A stretch of 52,735 bases of DNA from Clostridia bacterium (GTDB taxonomy: Bacteria; Bacillota; Clostridia; Christensenellales; Borkfalkiaceae): the NCBI GenBank assembly GCA_017504655.1, contig JAFVQT010000014.1, positions 1 through 52,735 of the forward strand, read 5' to 3'. The notes below the pieces were generated by a model. That model searched no databases, was not told the origin of the DNA, and worked only from the letters and a program-made list of their open reading frames with translations. The number at the start of each line of letters is the position of its first letter. Position 1 is the first letter of the stretch. The translations under genes and the position numbers were made by a program. Shown here one piece after another: positions 17,235 through 25,030 of this stretch.

Positions 17235-19085
17235 ATGAACGGTAAAGCGCGTTGGGTATGGGCAGGTACAGAGCAGACAGATGAATATTGCTCGTTTAGG
17301 CAAAAATTTGTTTGTAGTGGTGAGAAAATAATATTAAAGCTGTGCGCTGTTACTAATTACGTTGCTTTTGTGAACGGAAAGCGTGTGGGGAACGGTATAT
17401 TTGCGGGTTACCCTAACGAAAAATATTTTGACAGGATAGACGTTTCGCCATATTGCAAGGCAGGTGAAAACGAGCTTGCAGTTACAGTTTGGAACGAAGG
17501 ATTAAACTCTTCTACGCATATTGCCGAGAGGGGTGGGCTTATCTTTTGCATAGAAGAAGACGGAAAAGCTATTGCGGTAAGCGGAGAAGCCTTTACTCAA
17601 GGAGGTTTATGCGGAGAATACGTTCAGCATGAAAAGCGCCTTATCACTATGCAACTCGGCTATACGTCCGGCATGATAAACGGAAGCGATACAAAATACG
17701 GAAGGTGCATAGAGGTCGATTTGACCTATAATATCAAGCCTCGCCCCGTTAAACGGCTTATAGAGGGGGATTTTGTCTTTGCAAGCCCTATTTGTGTTAA
17801 GGGTAGACAGATTTTTGACCTCGGCAGAGAAACGGTTGGACATCTCGTTTTAGACTGCGAGAGTGAATCTGATTGCAAGGTGAAAATTGCTTACGGAGAG
17901 CATATAGTCGACGGCAAGGTAAGATATTTAATCGAAGGCAGAGATTTCTCGCTTGATTTTTACTGCAAAAGTGGCGAGAATAAATTTGAACAGCACTTCG
18001 TGCGTGTGGCATGCAGATATTTAGAGATTTTTTCGGAATCGGAAATTCAAATAAAAAGGATAGGATTAATACCCGTTACGTACCCTCAAGAGGAAATTCC
18101 CAACTTTTTAACAGGCATTGACAAGGATATTTACGACGTCTGTCAAAGGACGTTAACTCTTTGCATGCACGAGCATTACGAGGACTGTCCGTGGCGTGAG
18201 CAGGCTCTTTACGTTTTAGATGCTCGCAATCAAATGCTTTGCGGTTACTACGCGTTTAAGGAGCATTCCTTTCAAAGGGCAAATCTCGTATTTATGACTA
18301 AGGGTACGAGAGAGGACGGGCTTTTAGAGCTTACGTATCCTGCTGTAAACACCCCTGCAATCCCCTTTTTCTCTGTTATGTATCCTGTTGCAGTTTTTGA
18401 ATACGTAGAGCATACGGGTGACATCTCTATACTCGATGAGGTGATGCCTACAGCTCTTAAAATCATGAGCTTTTTTAAGGCAAAAATAGACGATAACGGG
18501 CTTATAGCTACACTTCCTGCGCCATATTGGAACTTTTACGAGTGGGCTGAGGGCTCGGACGGCCAGAGCTTTTACAGAGAAAATCAATACGATCTTATTT
18601 TAAACTGTGCGTTTGTTTATTCGTTCGAGCGGTTTAAAGGGCTGTGCGATATGCATGGCATAGAGCTTGACGTTGATATAGACGCCATAAAAAAGAGTAT
18701 TCAAGCAACCTTTTACAGTAAAGAAACAGGAACGTATTTTCTTTCAAGCGTAGGCGAAAGAAGGTACAGTCAGCTTGGCAACGCCTTTGCAATGCTTATA
18801 GGACTTGGCGGTGAAGGTGTAGTCGGTGCAGTACGTGGCGAGGGGGTAATCCCGGCAACTCTTTCTATGATTGGCTACGTTTACGATGCGTTGCTTATGC
18901 ATGGCGCAAACGGACAATTTATTTTAGATGATATAAGAAGTAAATATACAATGATGCTACAGCAAGGCGCAACGTCCGTTTGGGAAACTGTGCTTGGTGA
19001 AGCCGATTTTGGCGGAGCAGGCAGTCTTTGTCACGGCTGGAGCGCAATGCCCATATATTATTACAATAAACTGATGAGGAGATAA
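17235..19085 (+). CDS. GH78-like alpha-L-rhamnosidase family protein
   Basis: 616 residues without a signal peptide, so cytoplasmic. An N-terminal beta-sandwich domain has YVAFVNGKRVGNG, as in GH78 N-domains. An (alpha/alpha)6 barrel follows, with HEHYEDCPWREQALYVLDAR, matching the GH78 active-site block that in better-known members reads DCPxRDER. The end has GATSVWETVLGE and HGWSAMPIYYY, the usual closing motifs. GH78 enzymes invert alpha-L-rhamnosides, but the relatives of this shorter form are poorly characterised. It sits 4 nt after folA and 1 nt before a cupin, which may fit sugar use, but the mix with folate genes is odd. Confidence 0.85.
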   Translation: MNGKARWVWAGTEQTDEYCSFRQKFVCSGEKIILKLCAVTNYVAFVNGKRVGNGIFAGYPNEKYFDRIDVSPYCKAGENELAVTVWNEGLNSSTHIAERGGLIFCIEEDGKAIAVSGEAFTQGGLCGEYVQHEKRLITMQLGYTSGMINGSDTKYGRCIEVDLTYNIKPRPVKRLIEGDFVFASPICVKGRQIFDLGRETVGHLVLDCESESDCKVKIAYGEHIVDGKVRYLIEGRDFSLDFYCKSGENKFEQHFVRVACRYLEIFSESEIQIKRIGLIPVTYPQEEIPNFLTGIDKDIYDVCQRTLTLCMHEHYEDCPWREQALYVLDARNQMLCGYYAFKEHSFQRANLVFMTKGTREDGLLELTYPAVNTPAIPFFSVMYPVAVFEYVEHTGDISILDEVMPTALKIMSFFKAKIDDNGLIATLPAPYWNFYEWAEGSDGQSFYRENQYDLILNCAFVYSFERFKGLCDMHGIELDVDIDAIKKSIQATFYSKETGTYFLSSVGERRYSQLGNAFAMLIGLGGEGVVGAVRGEGVIPATLSMIGYVYDALLMHGANGQFILDDIRSKYTMMLQQGATSVWETVLGEADFGGAGSLCHGWSAMPIYYYNKLMRR

Positions 19086-19086
19086 T

Positions 19087-19419
19087 ATGAGAGTGGATTT
19101 TGACGGTATTAAGGAGCAGGAAATAAACAATTTCAAAGGCGGCAAGGGTAGTATCGTTTTAAAAATGGATACAAAGAAAGACGTCACCTTTATAAGCGCA
19201 AGGCTAAAGCCCGGCAGCAGCGTAGGTATGCATAAGCATTTGACCGATAGCGAAACCATCTACGTAATATCCGGTCACGGCAAGACGGTGTGCGACGGAG
19301 AGACGGAAATTTTAAAGCCCGGCTCGGTAACCTTTTGCCCCGTAGGCTATTCGCACTGTCTTATAAATGACGGGGATGAAGATTTGGTATTCCTCGGTAT
19401 TGTACCCAAGCAAATATAA
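19087..19419 (+). CDS. Small single-domain cupin
   Basis: 110 residues making one cupin barrel. The metal-binding motif 1 is GSSVGMHKHLTDSETIYVISG (two His plus Glu) and motif 2 PGSVTFCPVGYSHCL contributes the last His. Such small cupins bind a metal and act as isomerases, epimerases or sensors of small sugars or acids. It starts one base after the GH78-like gene, so it may act on the sugar that gene releases (inference). Last gene of the operon, before a terminator. Confidence 0.88.
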   Translation: MRVDFDGIKEQEINNFKGGKGSIVLKMDTKKDVTFISARLKPGSSVGMHKHLTDSETIYVISGHGKTVCDGETEILKPGSVTFCPVGYSHCLINDGDEDLVFLGIVPKQI

Positions 19420-19430
19420 CGGATAAAGCA

Positions 19431-19466
19431 AAATCTCCTTGCAAGAAAAAGCAAGGAGATTTTTTT
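19431..19466 (+). terminator. Terminator of the MATE-to-cupin operon
   Basis: A perfect 12-bp stem (19431-19442 with 19451-19462) has an 8-nt loop and a run of T. On the minus strand it also has a fair T stretch and could end the gene at 19558. Confidence 0.88.
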
Positions 19467-19557
19467 GGAGAAAAAAACAAAAAATGAACGGTTATTGCTA
19501 TAGATGTAACGGCAAATAATATCGAAATTTACCGTCGAAAAAAGTCTGAAAAAGCTG

Positions 19558-20262
19558 TCAAAAAACATCGAAATTCGCTCTGTCGTATTTTGCCGTAAGC
19601 TTTAAAAGTCTTTGTAATTTTGTCGAAAAATCATCTCTTTCAAAATCCGACAGCTTTTTCAGCTTATACTTTTCCAAGGCGTTTTCGATTTCGGTTACCT
19701 CTTGCCTGTCCTCCTTACTAAGTTCCTTTGTAAGCAGGCTGTCAACGTAGCCTTTTACGCATGCGGGGTTTAAATTAAAGTCGTAAAAGCCGGGCGGATT
19801 AAACCCCTTTTCCGTTTCTAAATACTCGGCTCTTCTGAATGGATTTCGGCTAAAGCCGATTTCGTTTAAAAGACTTTCTTCTACTTCGTTTTGACTTAAA
19901 AGTCGGTCTATAAGCTGTTTTTCGCTGTTTGAAAGAAGACTTTTATTCTCTTTTAAATTAAAAATAACAATACACTCAGCTATAATTACGGGCAGTATAA
20001 CTATTGAAAAGGACGTTGAATAAACGTTTATGCTTACGCCAAATAAAAAATCGCACGTAATTTTAAAAAGTAAAAGAGAAAAAGTACAGGCGCTCACAGA
20101 TAGAGCTACGTGCTTAAGCATTCTTTTTTTCGTTTTCAGTATGATGCAAATTGCTGTAAGGAGGCACAGTAAAAGGGCAACGAGCGCCGTGCATATAAGC
20201 GCGTAATTTTTGCCCAAGGGCACTTTAGCAATCAGCATGCAAAAATCTTTAAAAAAGCTCAT
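19558..20262 (-). CDS. Membrane protein of unknown function, divergent from spoIIID
   Basis: 234 residues from the ATG at 20262; an in-frame TTG at 20298 would add 12. Three hydrophobic segments are seen: YALICTALVALLLCLLTAIC, one starting MLKHVALSVSACTF, and SFSIVILPVIIAECIVIF. A charged cytoplasmic part of about 125 residues follows, rich in Lys, Glu and Leu. I do not recognise a family. No strong ribosome site is visible. It is transcribed away from spoIIID. A TTGCAA-18-TATAGT promoter reading leftward (20325-20354) would overlap the spoIIID start. A sporulation link is inference from position only. Confidence 0.7.
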   Translation of the reverse strand: MSFFKDFCMLIAKVPLGKNYALICTALVALLLCLLTAICIILKTKKRMLKHVALSVSACTFSLLLFKITCDFLFGVSINVYSTSFSIVILPVIIAECIVIFNLKENKSLLSNSEKQLIDRLLSQNEVEESLLNEIGFSRNPFRRAEYLETEKGFNPPGFYDFNLNPACVKGYVDSLLTKELSKEDRQEVTEIENALEKYKLKKLSDFERDDFSTKLQRLLKLTAKYDRANFDVF

Positions 20263-20299
20263 AAAACAGTTATTGCCACAATTCAAATTTTTAAACAAC

Positions 20300-20329
20300 G
20301 TAATTTTAAACCGACCGAAAGCATACTAT
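20300..20329 (+). promoter_or_regulatory. Candidate sigma-E promoter of spoIIID
   Basis: GTAATTTT (20300-20307), 14 bp, CATACTAT (20322-20329). This resembles the mother-cell sigma-E consensus (-35 KMATATT-like, -10 CATACAMT) and its spacing. In Bacillus, spoIIID is sigma-E dependent. The start would fall near 20336, 13 nt before the TTG. Confidence 0.55.
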
Positions 20330-20348
20330 ATATAAACGAGGTTTAAAA

Positions 20349-20597
20349 TTGCAATACGGCATAGAAGAGAGAATTATAAAAGAGGCAGAATACATCATAT
20401 CCAATAACGCCACGGTAAGGGCAACCGCAAACGCCTTTGGCGTTGGCAAATCAACCGTACATACAGACGTTACGAAAAAGCTAAAGCATATAGACGCGGA
20501 TTGCTATGAAAGGGTAAAGGAGGTGCTGTACGTCAATCTCAGCCAGCGCCATATCCGTGGGGGAATGGCTACGAGAAAGAAGTTTAAAAGAGTGTAA
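20349..20597 (+). CDS. spoIIID: Sporulation transcription factor SpoIIID
   Basis: 82 residues. SpoIIID is the mother-cell DNA-binding protein that adjusts sigma-E genes and permits sigma-K genes during sporulation. The helix-turn-helix AFGVGKSTVHTDVTKKL corresponds closely to the Bacillus sequence, and the C-terminal block RHIRGGMATRKKFK is the second family hallmark. The TTG start at 20349 follows GAGGT at 6 nt; no ATG or GTG start is available nearby. It marks the organism as an endospore former. Confidence 0.95.
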   Translation: MQYGIEERIIKEAEYIISNNATVRATANAFGVGKSTVHTDVTKKLKHIDADCYERVKEVLYVNLSQRHIRGGMATRKKFKRV

Positions 20598-20634
20598 AAT
20601 TATAGTGTAAACTGTGTAAAATTTATTTTACCTA

Positions 20635-20663
20635 TTGACAAAATAAAGATGTAACTGTATAAT
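20635..20663 (+). promoter_or_regulatory. Promoter of the DUF1508 protein
   Basis: TTGACA (20635-20640), 17 bp, TATAAT (20658-20663), a perfect housekeeping promoter. Just upstream (20592-20620) GTGTAAA occurs three times within about 30 bp. Confidence 0.9.
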
Positions 20664-20706
20664 AGTAGCAGTCAAGTAAGCTTATTTTAAATTAAGGAAA
20701 ATACAA

Positions 20707-21867
20707 ATGTTTATTGAGTTTTTAAAAGAGCACTATTTAGCGTGTATAGTATTGGTTTTAGCTCTGCTTATAATGGTTTTTATCTTATCCGTCGTGATAA
20801 TAAGGGCTATAAAAAGGCAAAGTCAGGCTAAGCTTGAAAAAATGCTTGCGGAAATACCCGTTATACCGGACGAAGAGGTTGCCGTTACTGAGGCCGTGCA
20901 TGAAAACAGGCGCGAGGGCGATGCCGAGCTAATATGGGTGAGAGAGCAATCGTTTGGCTTAAGCTCCAATGCAAGAGATAATACAAAGGAGGAAAACGAC
21001 ATGAAGAAGGAAGAGAAGAAGACTGCTAAGACTACCGCAAAGACAACGGCAAAGACGTCGGCAAAGGCGAAGACGGCTGAAAAAGAAAAGAAGGCGACCG
21101 CAAAAACCGCTGCAAAGACTACGGCAAAAGCTACGGCAAAGCCGACAAAAAAGGCAGTTGGCAAATGGGTTGTAAGAGAAAAGGGCGAGGGTGAATTCGT
21201 TGCGTTTTTACACGCGTCAAATGGCGAAATTATGCTTACCAGTGAGATTTATTCTACTGCCGACGGTGCTAAAAAGGGTATAGTCACTATTAAAAAGAGC
21301 ATAGCAAGCGATGGCTTTCAAATTTACTGCGACAAAAACCGCAATTTCTATTTCAAGCTTAAAAACGCCCAAAACAGATTTTTATGCGTAGGCGAAACCT
21401 ATCCCACAAAGGCATCCTGCTTTTCTGCCATAGATTCCGTTAAAAGATTTGCAGACGCGCCTATTTCGGAAACGGTTGAAAAGGACGTTACCGTTATCAA
21501 ATACGTAATACCCAAAGACGACGCAAAGGCAAACAAAAATTCCGCTTACAGCGGTAAGTGGGTTGTAACCGACGTGGAGGATATGTTTATCGCACAGCTT
21601 TTCGCATCAAACGGCGAGCTTTTATTAAGCAGTGAGGCGTATACTACCGCATCCTCGGCTAAATCCTCGATTGAAACTATAACTGCAAACGGTATAGCCG
21701 GCAACTTTATTATCGACGTCGATAAAAAGGGTAGATTCTTCTTTAAGCTCAGAAACTCTCAAAAATCTACGCTTTGCGTAGGGGAGAGCTATTCACAGCT
21801 TTCTAAATGTCAAAACGCAATAGATAGTGTAAGAAGATTTTTACAAACTGCAAAGCTTGCAGATTAA
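20707..21867 (+). CDS. Membrane-anchored protein with Lys/Ala/Thr-rich linker and two DUF1508 domains
   Basis: 386 residues. One N-terminal helix (about 10-38) is followed by a linker, then a repetitive Lys/Ala/Thr segment (about 100-152, units like AKTT). Two homologous DUF1508 domains lie at about 157-250 and 282-381, each with GKWVV, SNGE and an F(Y/F)FKLxNxQ strand. DUF1508 (YegP-like) is a small beta-beta-alpha fold of unknown role. In-frame ATG 21001 has a perfect AAAGGAGG 8 nt upstream (20985-20992), better than the site before 20707, so a soluble 288-residue form may also, or mainly, be made. It has its own promoter and terminator. Confidence 0.85.
   Translation: MFIEFLKEHYLACIVLVLALLIMVFILSVVIIRAIKRQSQAKLEKMLAEIPVIPDEEVAVTEAVHENRREGDAELIWVREQSFGLSSNARDNTKEENDMKKEEKKTAKTTAKTTAKTSAKAKTAEKEKKATAKTAAKTTAKATAKPTKKAVGKWVVREKGEGEFVAFLHASNGEIMLTSEIYSTADGAKKGIVTIKKSIASDGFQIYCDKNRNFYFKLKNAQNRFLCVGETYPTKASCFSAIDSVKRFADAPISETVEKDVTVIKYVIPKDDAKANKNSAYSGKWVVTDVEDMFIAQLFASNGELLLSSEAYTTASSAKSSIETITANGIAGNFIIDVDKKGRFFFKLRNSQKSTLCVGESYSQLSKCQNAIDSVRRFLQTAKLAD
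20985..21003 (+). promoter_or_regulatory. Strong internal ribosome site and in-frame ATG
   Basis: AAAGGAGG at 20985-20992 lies 8 nt before the ATG at 21001, which is in frame with the 386-residue protein (Met99) and just precedes its Lys/Ala/Thr-rich segment. Confidence 0.75.
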
Positions 21868-21899
21868 ATGCTTGATTAAAATTTAAAAACGACATAAAG

Positions 21900-21925
21900 G
21901 CAGGGGCTTAGTGCGAAGCCCCTGC
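21900..21925 (+). terminator. Terminator of the DUF1508 gene
   Basis: A perfect 10-bp GC-rich stem (21900-21909 with 21916-21925) has a 6-nt loop and a T-rich tail. Confidence 0.85.
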
Positions 21926-21983
21926 TTTCATTTTTATTCTGAAAAAAAATTTGTAAAAATTTTAAAAATGTACGTAAAAACGC

Positions 21984-22012
21984 TTGCCTTTTAAAAATAA
22001 ATTTGTTATAGT
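21984..22012 (+). promoter_or_regulatory. Promoter of the tRNA-Val/tRNA-Gly pair
   Basis: TTGCCT (21984-21989), 17 bp, TATAGT (22007-22012), starting about 10 nt before tRNA-Val. Confidence 0.8.
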
Positions 22013-22028
22013 ATATGGGCAATCGGAT

Positions 22029-22104
22029 GGGAGCATAGCTCAGTTGGGAGAGCATCTGCCTTACAAGCAGGGGGTCACAGGTTCGAGCCCTGTTGTTCCC
22101 ACCA
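22029..22104 (+). tRNA. tRNA-Val (TAC)
   Basis: A 76-nt cloverleaf with anticodon TAC, acceptor GGGAGCA against TGTTCCC, discriminator A and encoded CCA. tRNA-Gly follows 3 nt later. Confidence 0.96.
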
Positions 22105-22107
22105 TCT

Positions 22108-22182
22108 GCGGGAATGGCTCAGTGGTAGAGCGTCACCTTGCCAAGGTGAACGTCGCGAGTTCGAATCTCGTTTCCCGCTCCA
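22108..22182 (+). tRNA. tRNA-Gly (GCC)
   Basis: A 75-nt cloverleaf with anticodon GCC, acceptor GCGGGAA against TTCCCGC, discriminator U and encoded CCA. Co-transcribed with tRNA-Val. Confidence 0.96.
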
Positions 22183-22183
22183 T

Positions 22184-22212
22184 AAGACAAGCTTTATGCT
22201 TGTCTTTTTTTT
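22184..22212 (+). terminator. Terminator of the tRNA pair
   Basis: A perfect 9-bp stem (22184-22192 with 22198-22206) is followed by a long T run, right after the tRNA-Gly CCA. Confidence 0.9.
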
Positions 22213-22248
22213 TACTCTTTGGATATACAATAAAACAAATTTTACTAA

Positions 22249-22281
22249 ATCGGCACCTCTCAAGGCTTTGGGGGTGCCGAT
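22249..22281. other. Terminator-like hairpin between the tRNA pair and the fatty acid kinase operon
   Basis: A perfect 9-bp stem (22249-22257 with 22273-22281) has a 15-nt loop and is followed by TGATTTTTT. It may be a second terminator after the tRNAs. Confidence 0.55.
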
Positions 22282-22387
22282 TGATTTTTTAAAGAGCAGG
22301 CAAAAGCGAGATTGAGCATTAAAGCAGATATATTTTGTAATTTATGGGTATAAAACGCGATATAGCGCGCTTTTTTGACAAAAAACA

Positions 22388-22416
22388 TTGACTACTAAAT
22401 CAATAAGTGATAAAAT
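22388..22416 (+). promoter_or_regulatory. Promoter of the fakB-fakA lipid operon
   Basis: TTGACT (22388-22393), 17 bp, TAAAAT (22411-22416). The start is about 30 nt before the fakB ATG. No FapR-like or other operator was recognised. Confidence 0.75.
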
Positions 22417-22453
22417 ATATGCATATTTTATATTTGCAAAGCGAGGTAGAACA

Positions 22454-23389
22454 ATGGATAAATTTGTTATATTGCCTGACGTTACTTGTGATATGTCCCA
22501 AGAAATGCGCGAGTATTTTGGCTTGAAGGACTATATAAGCGGATACGTGCATATTGACGGAAGAAGTATAAGAACTAAGCTTGATTGGAGTGAAATCTCA
22601 CGCAGTGAATTTTATAAATGCTTATCCAACAAAAAAATAGAGGTGAGCAGTGCGGCTGCAAGCCCCGAGGAATATTATTTAGCCTTTAAAAAATGTATAG
22701 AAGAGGGCTATGCCGTGCTCAGCATGTCAATTTCGTCTACCATCAGCGCGACCTATAACATTTCGGTTACGGCTGCAAACAGAATAAAAGAGGAATTCCC
22801 CGATGCTAAGATTTGTTGCATAGACACCAAGAGAATGTCGGGCTCGTTCGGTCTTTTGGTTGCTTACGCATGCGAAATGCAGGCAAACGGCAAATCCTAT
22901 GAAGAGGTTATCTCGTGGATAGAGGAGAATAAGACCAAGGTTCACCAAATGGGTCCTATAGACGATCTTACCTTTATTGCAAGAAGAGGTAAAATTTCAA
23001 AGGGAAAGGCGTTTATGGGTAATTTGGTAGGCATAAAGCCGATGGGTGACTCGAATCAAGAGGGCTACGTTACCGTCCTTGCAAAGGTTAAGGGTATCAA
23101 AAAGGCGATTGATGCCACTGTAGCTTACGTGCAAAAAATCGCTACAGATATCGAAAATCAATACCTTTTTGTTTTGCACAGTGACAGAGAGGAATACGCC
23201 AATACCTTAAAGGATAAGCTTTTGCAGGCAGTTAGGTGTAAAAGAATTTTCGTAAGCGACATTCACAGCGCGTGCGGAACCAATATCGGACCGGGTATGC
23301 TTGGCGTTTACTTTATGGGCGACGATATCTCAGAGGAGTGCAAGGTTGAAAGAGAGACCTTGACCTCAATAGTAGAAAATCTTAAATAA
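22454..23389 (+). CDS. fakB: DegV family fatty-acid-binding protein (FakB-like)
   Basis: 311 residues from the ATG at 22454, which has GCGAGGT upstream; longer frames would start inside the promoter. DegV/FakB proteins hold a free fatty acid while the kinase FakA phosphorylates its carboxyl group. Family blocks visible: LPDVTCDMSQEM at the N-end, SMSISSTISATYN (fatty-acid carboxylate loop), RRGKISKGKAFMGNLVGIKPM, and HSACGTNIGPGMLGVYF near the end. fakA follows 7 nt later, which supports the pairing. A second DegV lies at 30121-30957. Confidence 0.9.
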   Translation: MDKFVILPDVTCDMSQEMREYFGLKDYISGYVHIDGRSIRTKLDWSEISRSEFYKCLSNKKIEVSSAAASPEEYYLAFKKCIEEGYAVLSMSISSTISATYNISVTAANRIKEEFPDAKICCIDTKRMSGSFGLLVAYACEMQANGKSYEEVISWIEENKTKVHQMGPIDDLTFIARRGKISKGKAFMGNLVGIKPMGDSNQEGYVTVLAKVKGIKKAIDATVAYVQKIATDIENQYLFVLHSDREEYANTLKDKLLQAVRCKRIFVSDIHSACGTNIGPGMLGVYFMGDDISEECKVERETLTSIVENLK

Positions 23390-23396
23390 GGAAAAT

Positions 23397-25022
23397 ATGC
23401 AAAAGACTATAGACGGATTAACCTACGTTAAATTTTTAGAAAACGGAATAAACAACGTAGTAAAAAACAAAAAAGAATTAAATGATTTAAACGTTTTTCC
23501 CGTGCCGGACGGTGATACGGGCACTAACATGTCGATGACGCTCCGTCAAGGGCTTCAGGCGACGGACACGTCTCTCACCTCCTTAGCAGAGGTGGCAAAT
23601 CAATTTGCCTCGTCTGCAGTGTTCGGTGCGCGGGGCAATTCGGGCGTAATCGTTTCTCAGTTTTTCAAGGGGATTGCAAAGGGCTTTGGAGCAAAGTCTG
23701 CCGTTGACGTAAACGATTTTATCAAGGCTTTGGAAAGAGGCAGTAAGTCTGCCTATAGCTCGGTAGTCAAGCCTGTCGAGGGTACTATGCTCACCGTTGT
23801 GAGAGAGGCTGTCGAAGAGGTTAAAAGGCATTCTCCGGAGTTTATTGAAGAGGTTATAGACCTATATTTAGTGGGTGCAAGGCAAGCTCTTGATAAAACG
23901 CCTTCGCTTTTGCCCGTTTTAAAAAAGGCGGGTGTGGTTGATAGCGGCGGTATGGGTATAGTCTGCTTTTTCGAGGGAATACAGAAGTTTTTAAGAGGCG
24001 AGGAAATATCCGTTGAAGAAGAGGTCGCCGTAACCGAAAGCATAGATTTGACCAAGTTCAACAAGGACACGAGGTTTGTATACGGCTATTGTACGGAAGG
24101 GCTTTTACAGCTTAAAATGGACGTTGAGGACTTTGATAGGGACAAGCTAAAGAGCGAGCTTTCCCGTATAGGAAATTCCATAGTAATGACCGTAGAGGGT
24201 GACAAGGTTAAGCTGCACGTTCATAGCAAAACTCCCGGTACGGTTTTAAACTGCTGTCAGCAATACGGTGAGTTTTTAACTGTTAAAATAGAGAATATGA
24301 CTCTTCAGAATATAGCTCTTAACAAAGAGGAGGATAAAAAGATTCTCTACAAGGAGGAGGATACCGAGTTTGACTTTGCGGTGGTTGCGGTTGCTCCAAA
24401 CGGATATCTGCAGAAAAAGCTGTTCGAAATGGGCGCGGATATAGTTATTATGAGTGGAATTTCTCCTTCTGCGCAAGACTTTTTAGATGCCTTCTCGTAT
24501 ACCAAGGCAAAGGAAATTTTAGTATTTCCAAATAGCTCCAATTCAATTTTAACCTGCATGCAGGCAAGCTGTTTGTATAAAAAGGCTCGTGTTACAGTGC
24601 TGAACAGCCGTTCTGTTGAGGAATGCTATGTTTCTTTAGGGCTCATTGATTTTGAGGACAGCATTGAAAACGCAGTCGACGTTGTAAACGAGGCTATAGC
24701 AAATTTATACCGTGTGGGAATTTACCATTCTGCAAAGGATTTAAAATACGGTAGATACAGCGTTAAAAAGAACGATTTTTTCGCTCTTGCCAACAAGAGA
24801 ATACTAAGCGTTGGCAAGTCGGTTGAGGAGGTTACAATTTCAACCGTTTCAAGGATTTTAGACGCCAAGGATTTCTGCGTGCTGACAATTTTCTACGGTA
24901 GTGAAATGGCGGAGGAGTTCATTGAAATGCTTTCCGAAAAAATAAAAGAGCGTTGTGACGGCATTGAAATAACGCTCGTTGCAAAGCAGTTGGCAGACGA
25001 TATGGTTTTGGTGTTTGAATAG
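23397..25022 (+). CDS. fakA: Fatty acid kinase catalytic subunit (DAK2/YloV family)
   Basis: 541 residues, close to Bacillus YloV. The N-terminal DhaL-type kinase domain (about 1-200) has NVFPVPDGDTGTNM, whose Asp residues (D38, D40) bind Mg-ATP, plus GARGNSGVIVSQFF and VDSGGMG. The C-terminal half is the FakA domain that docks FakB. The enzyme makes acyl-phosphate from FakB-bound fatty acid, feeding phospholipid synthesis through PlsX/PlsY. Second gene of a five-gene operon with a FakB, a transporter and PlsC. Confidence 0.93.
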   Translation: MQKTIDGLTYVKFLENGINNVVKNKKELNDLNVFPVPDGDTGTNMSMTLRQGLQATDTSLTSLAEVANQFASSAVFGARGNSGVIVSQFFKGIAKGFGAKSAVDVNDFIKALERGSKSAYSSVVKPVEGTMLTVVREAVEEVKRHSPEFIEEVIDLYLVGARQALDKTPSLLPVLKKAGVVDSGGMGIVCFFEGIQKFLRGEEISVEEEVAVTESIDLTKFNKDTRFVYGYCTEGLLQLKMDVEDFDRDKLKSELSRIGNSIVMTVEGDKVKLHVHSKTPGTVLNCCQQYGEFLTVKIENMTLQNIALNKEEDKKILYKEEDTEFDFAVVAVAPNGYLQKKLFEMGADIVIMSGISPSAQDFLDAFSYTKAKEILVFPNSSNSILTCMQASCLYKKARVTVLNSRSVEECYVSLGLIDFEDSIENAVDVVNEAIANLYRVGIYHSAKDLKYGRYSVKKNDFFALANKRILSVGKSVEEVTISTVSRILDAKDFCVLTIFYGSEMAEEFIEMLSEKIKERCDGIEITLVAKQLADDMVLVFE

Positions 25023-25030
25023 GGGGATAA

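Noticed and set aside
19483..19518. 11-codon frame with CYRC motif between the cupin gene and the minus-strand membrane gene
   Set aside because: Too short, no ribosome site, and lies behind the terminator.
21984..22292. Open frame across tRNA-Val and tRNA-Gly
   Set aside because: It is translation of tRNA genes.
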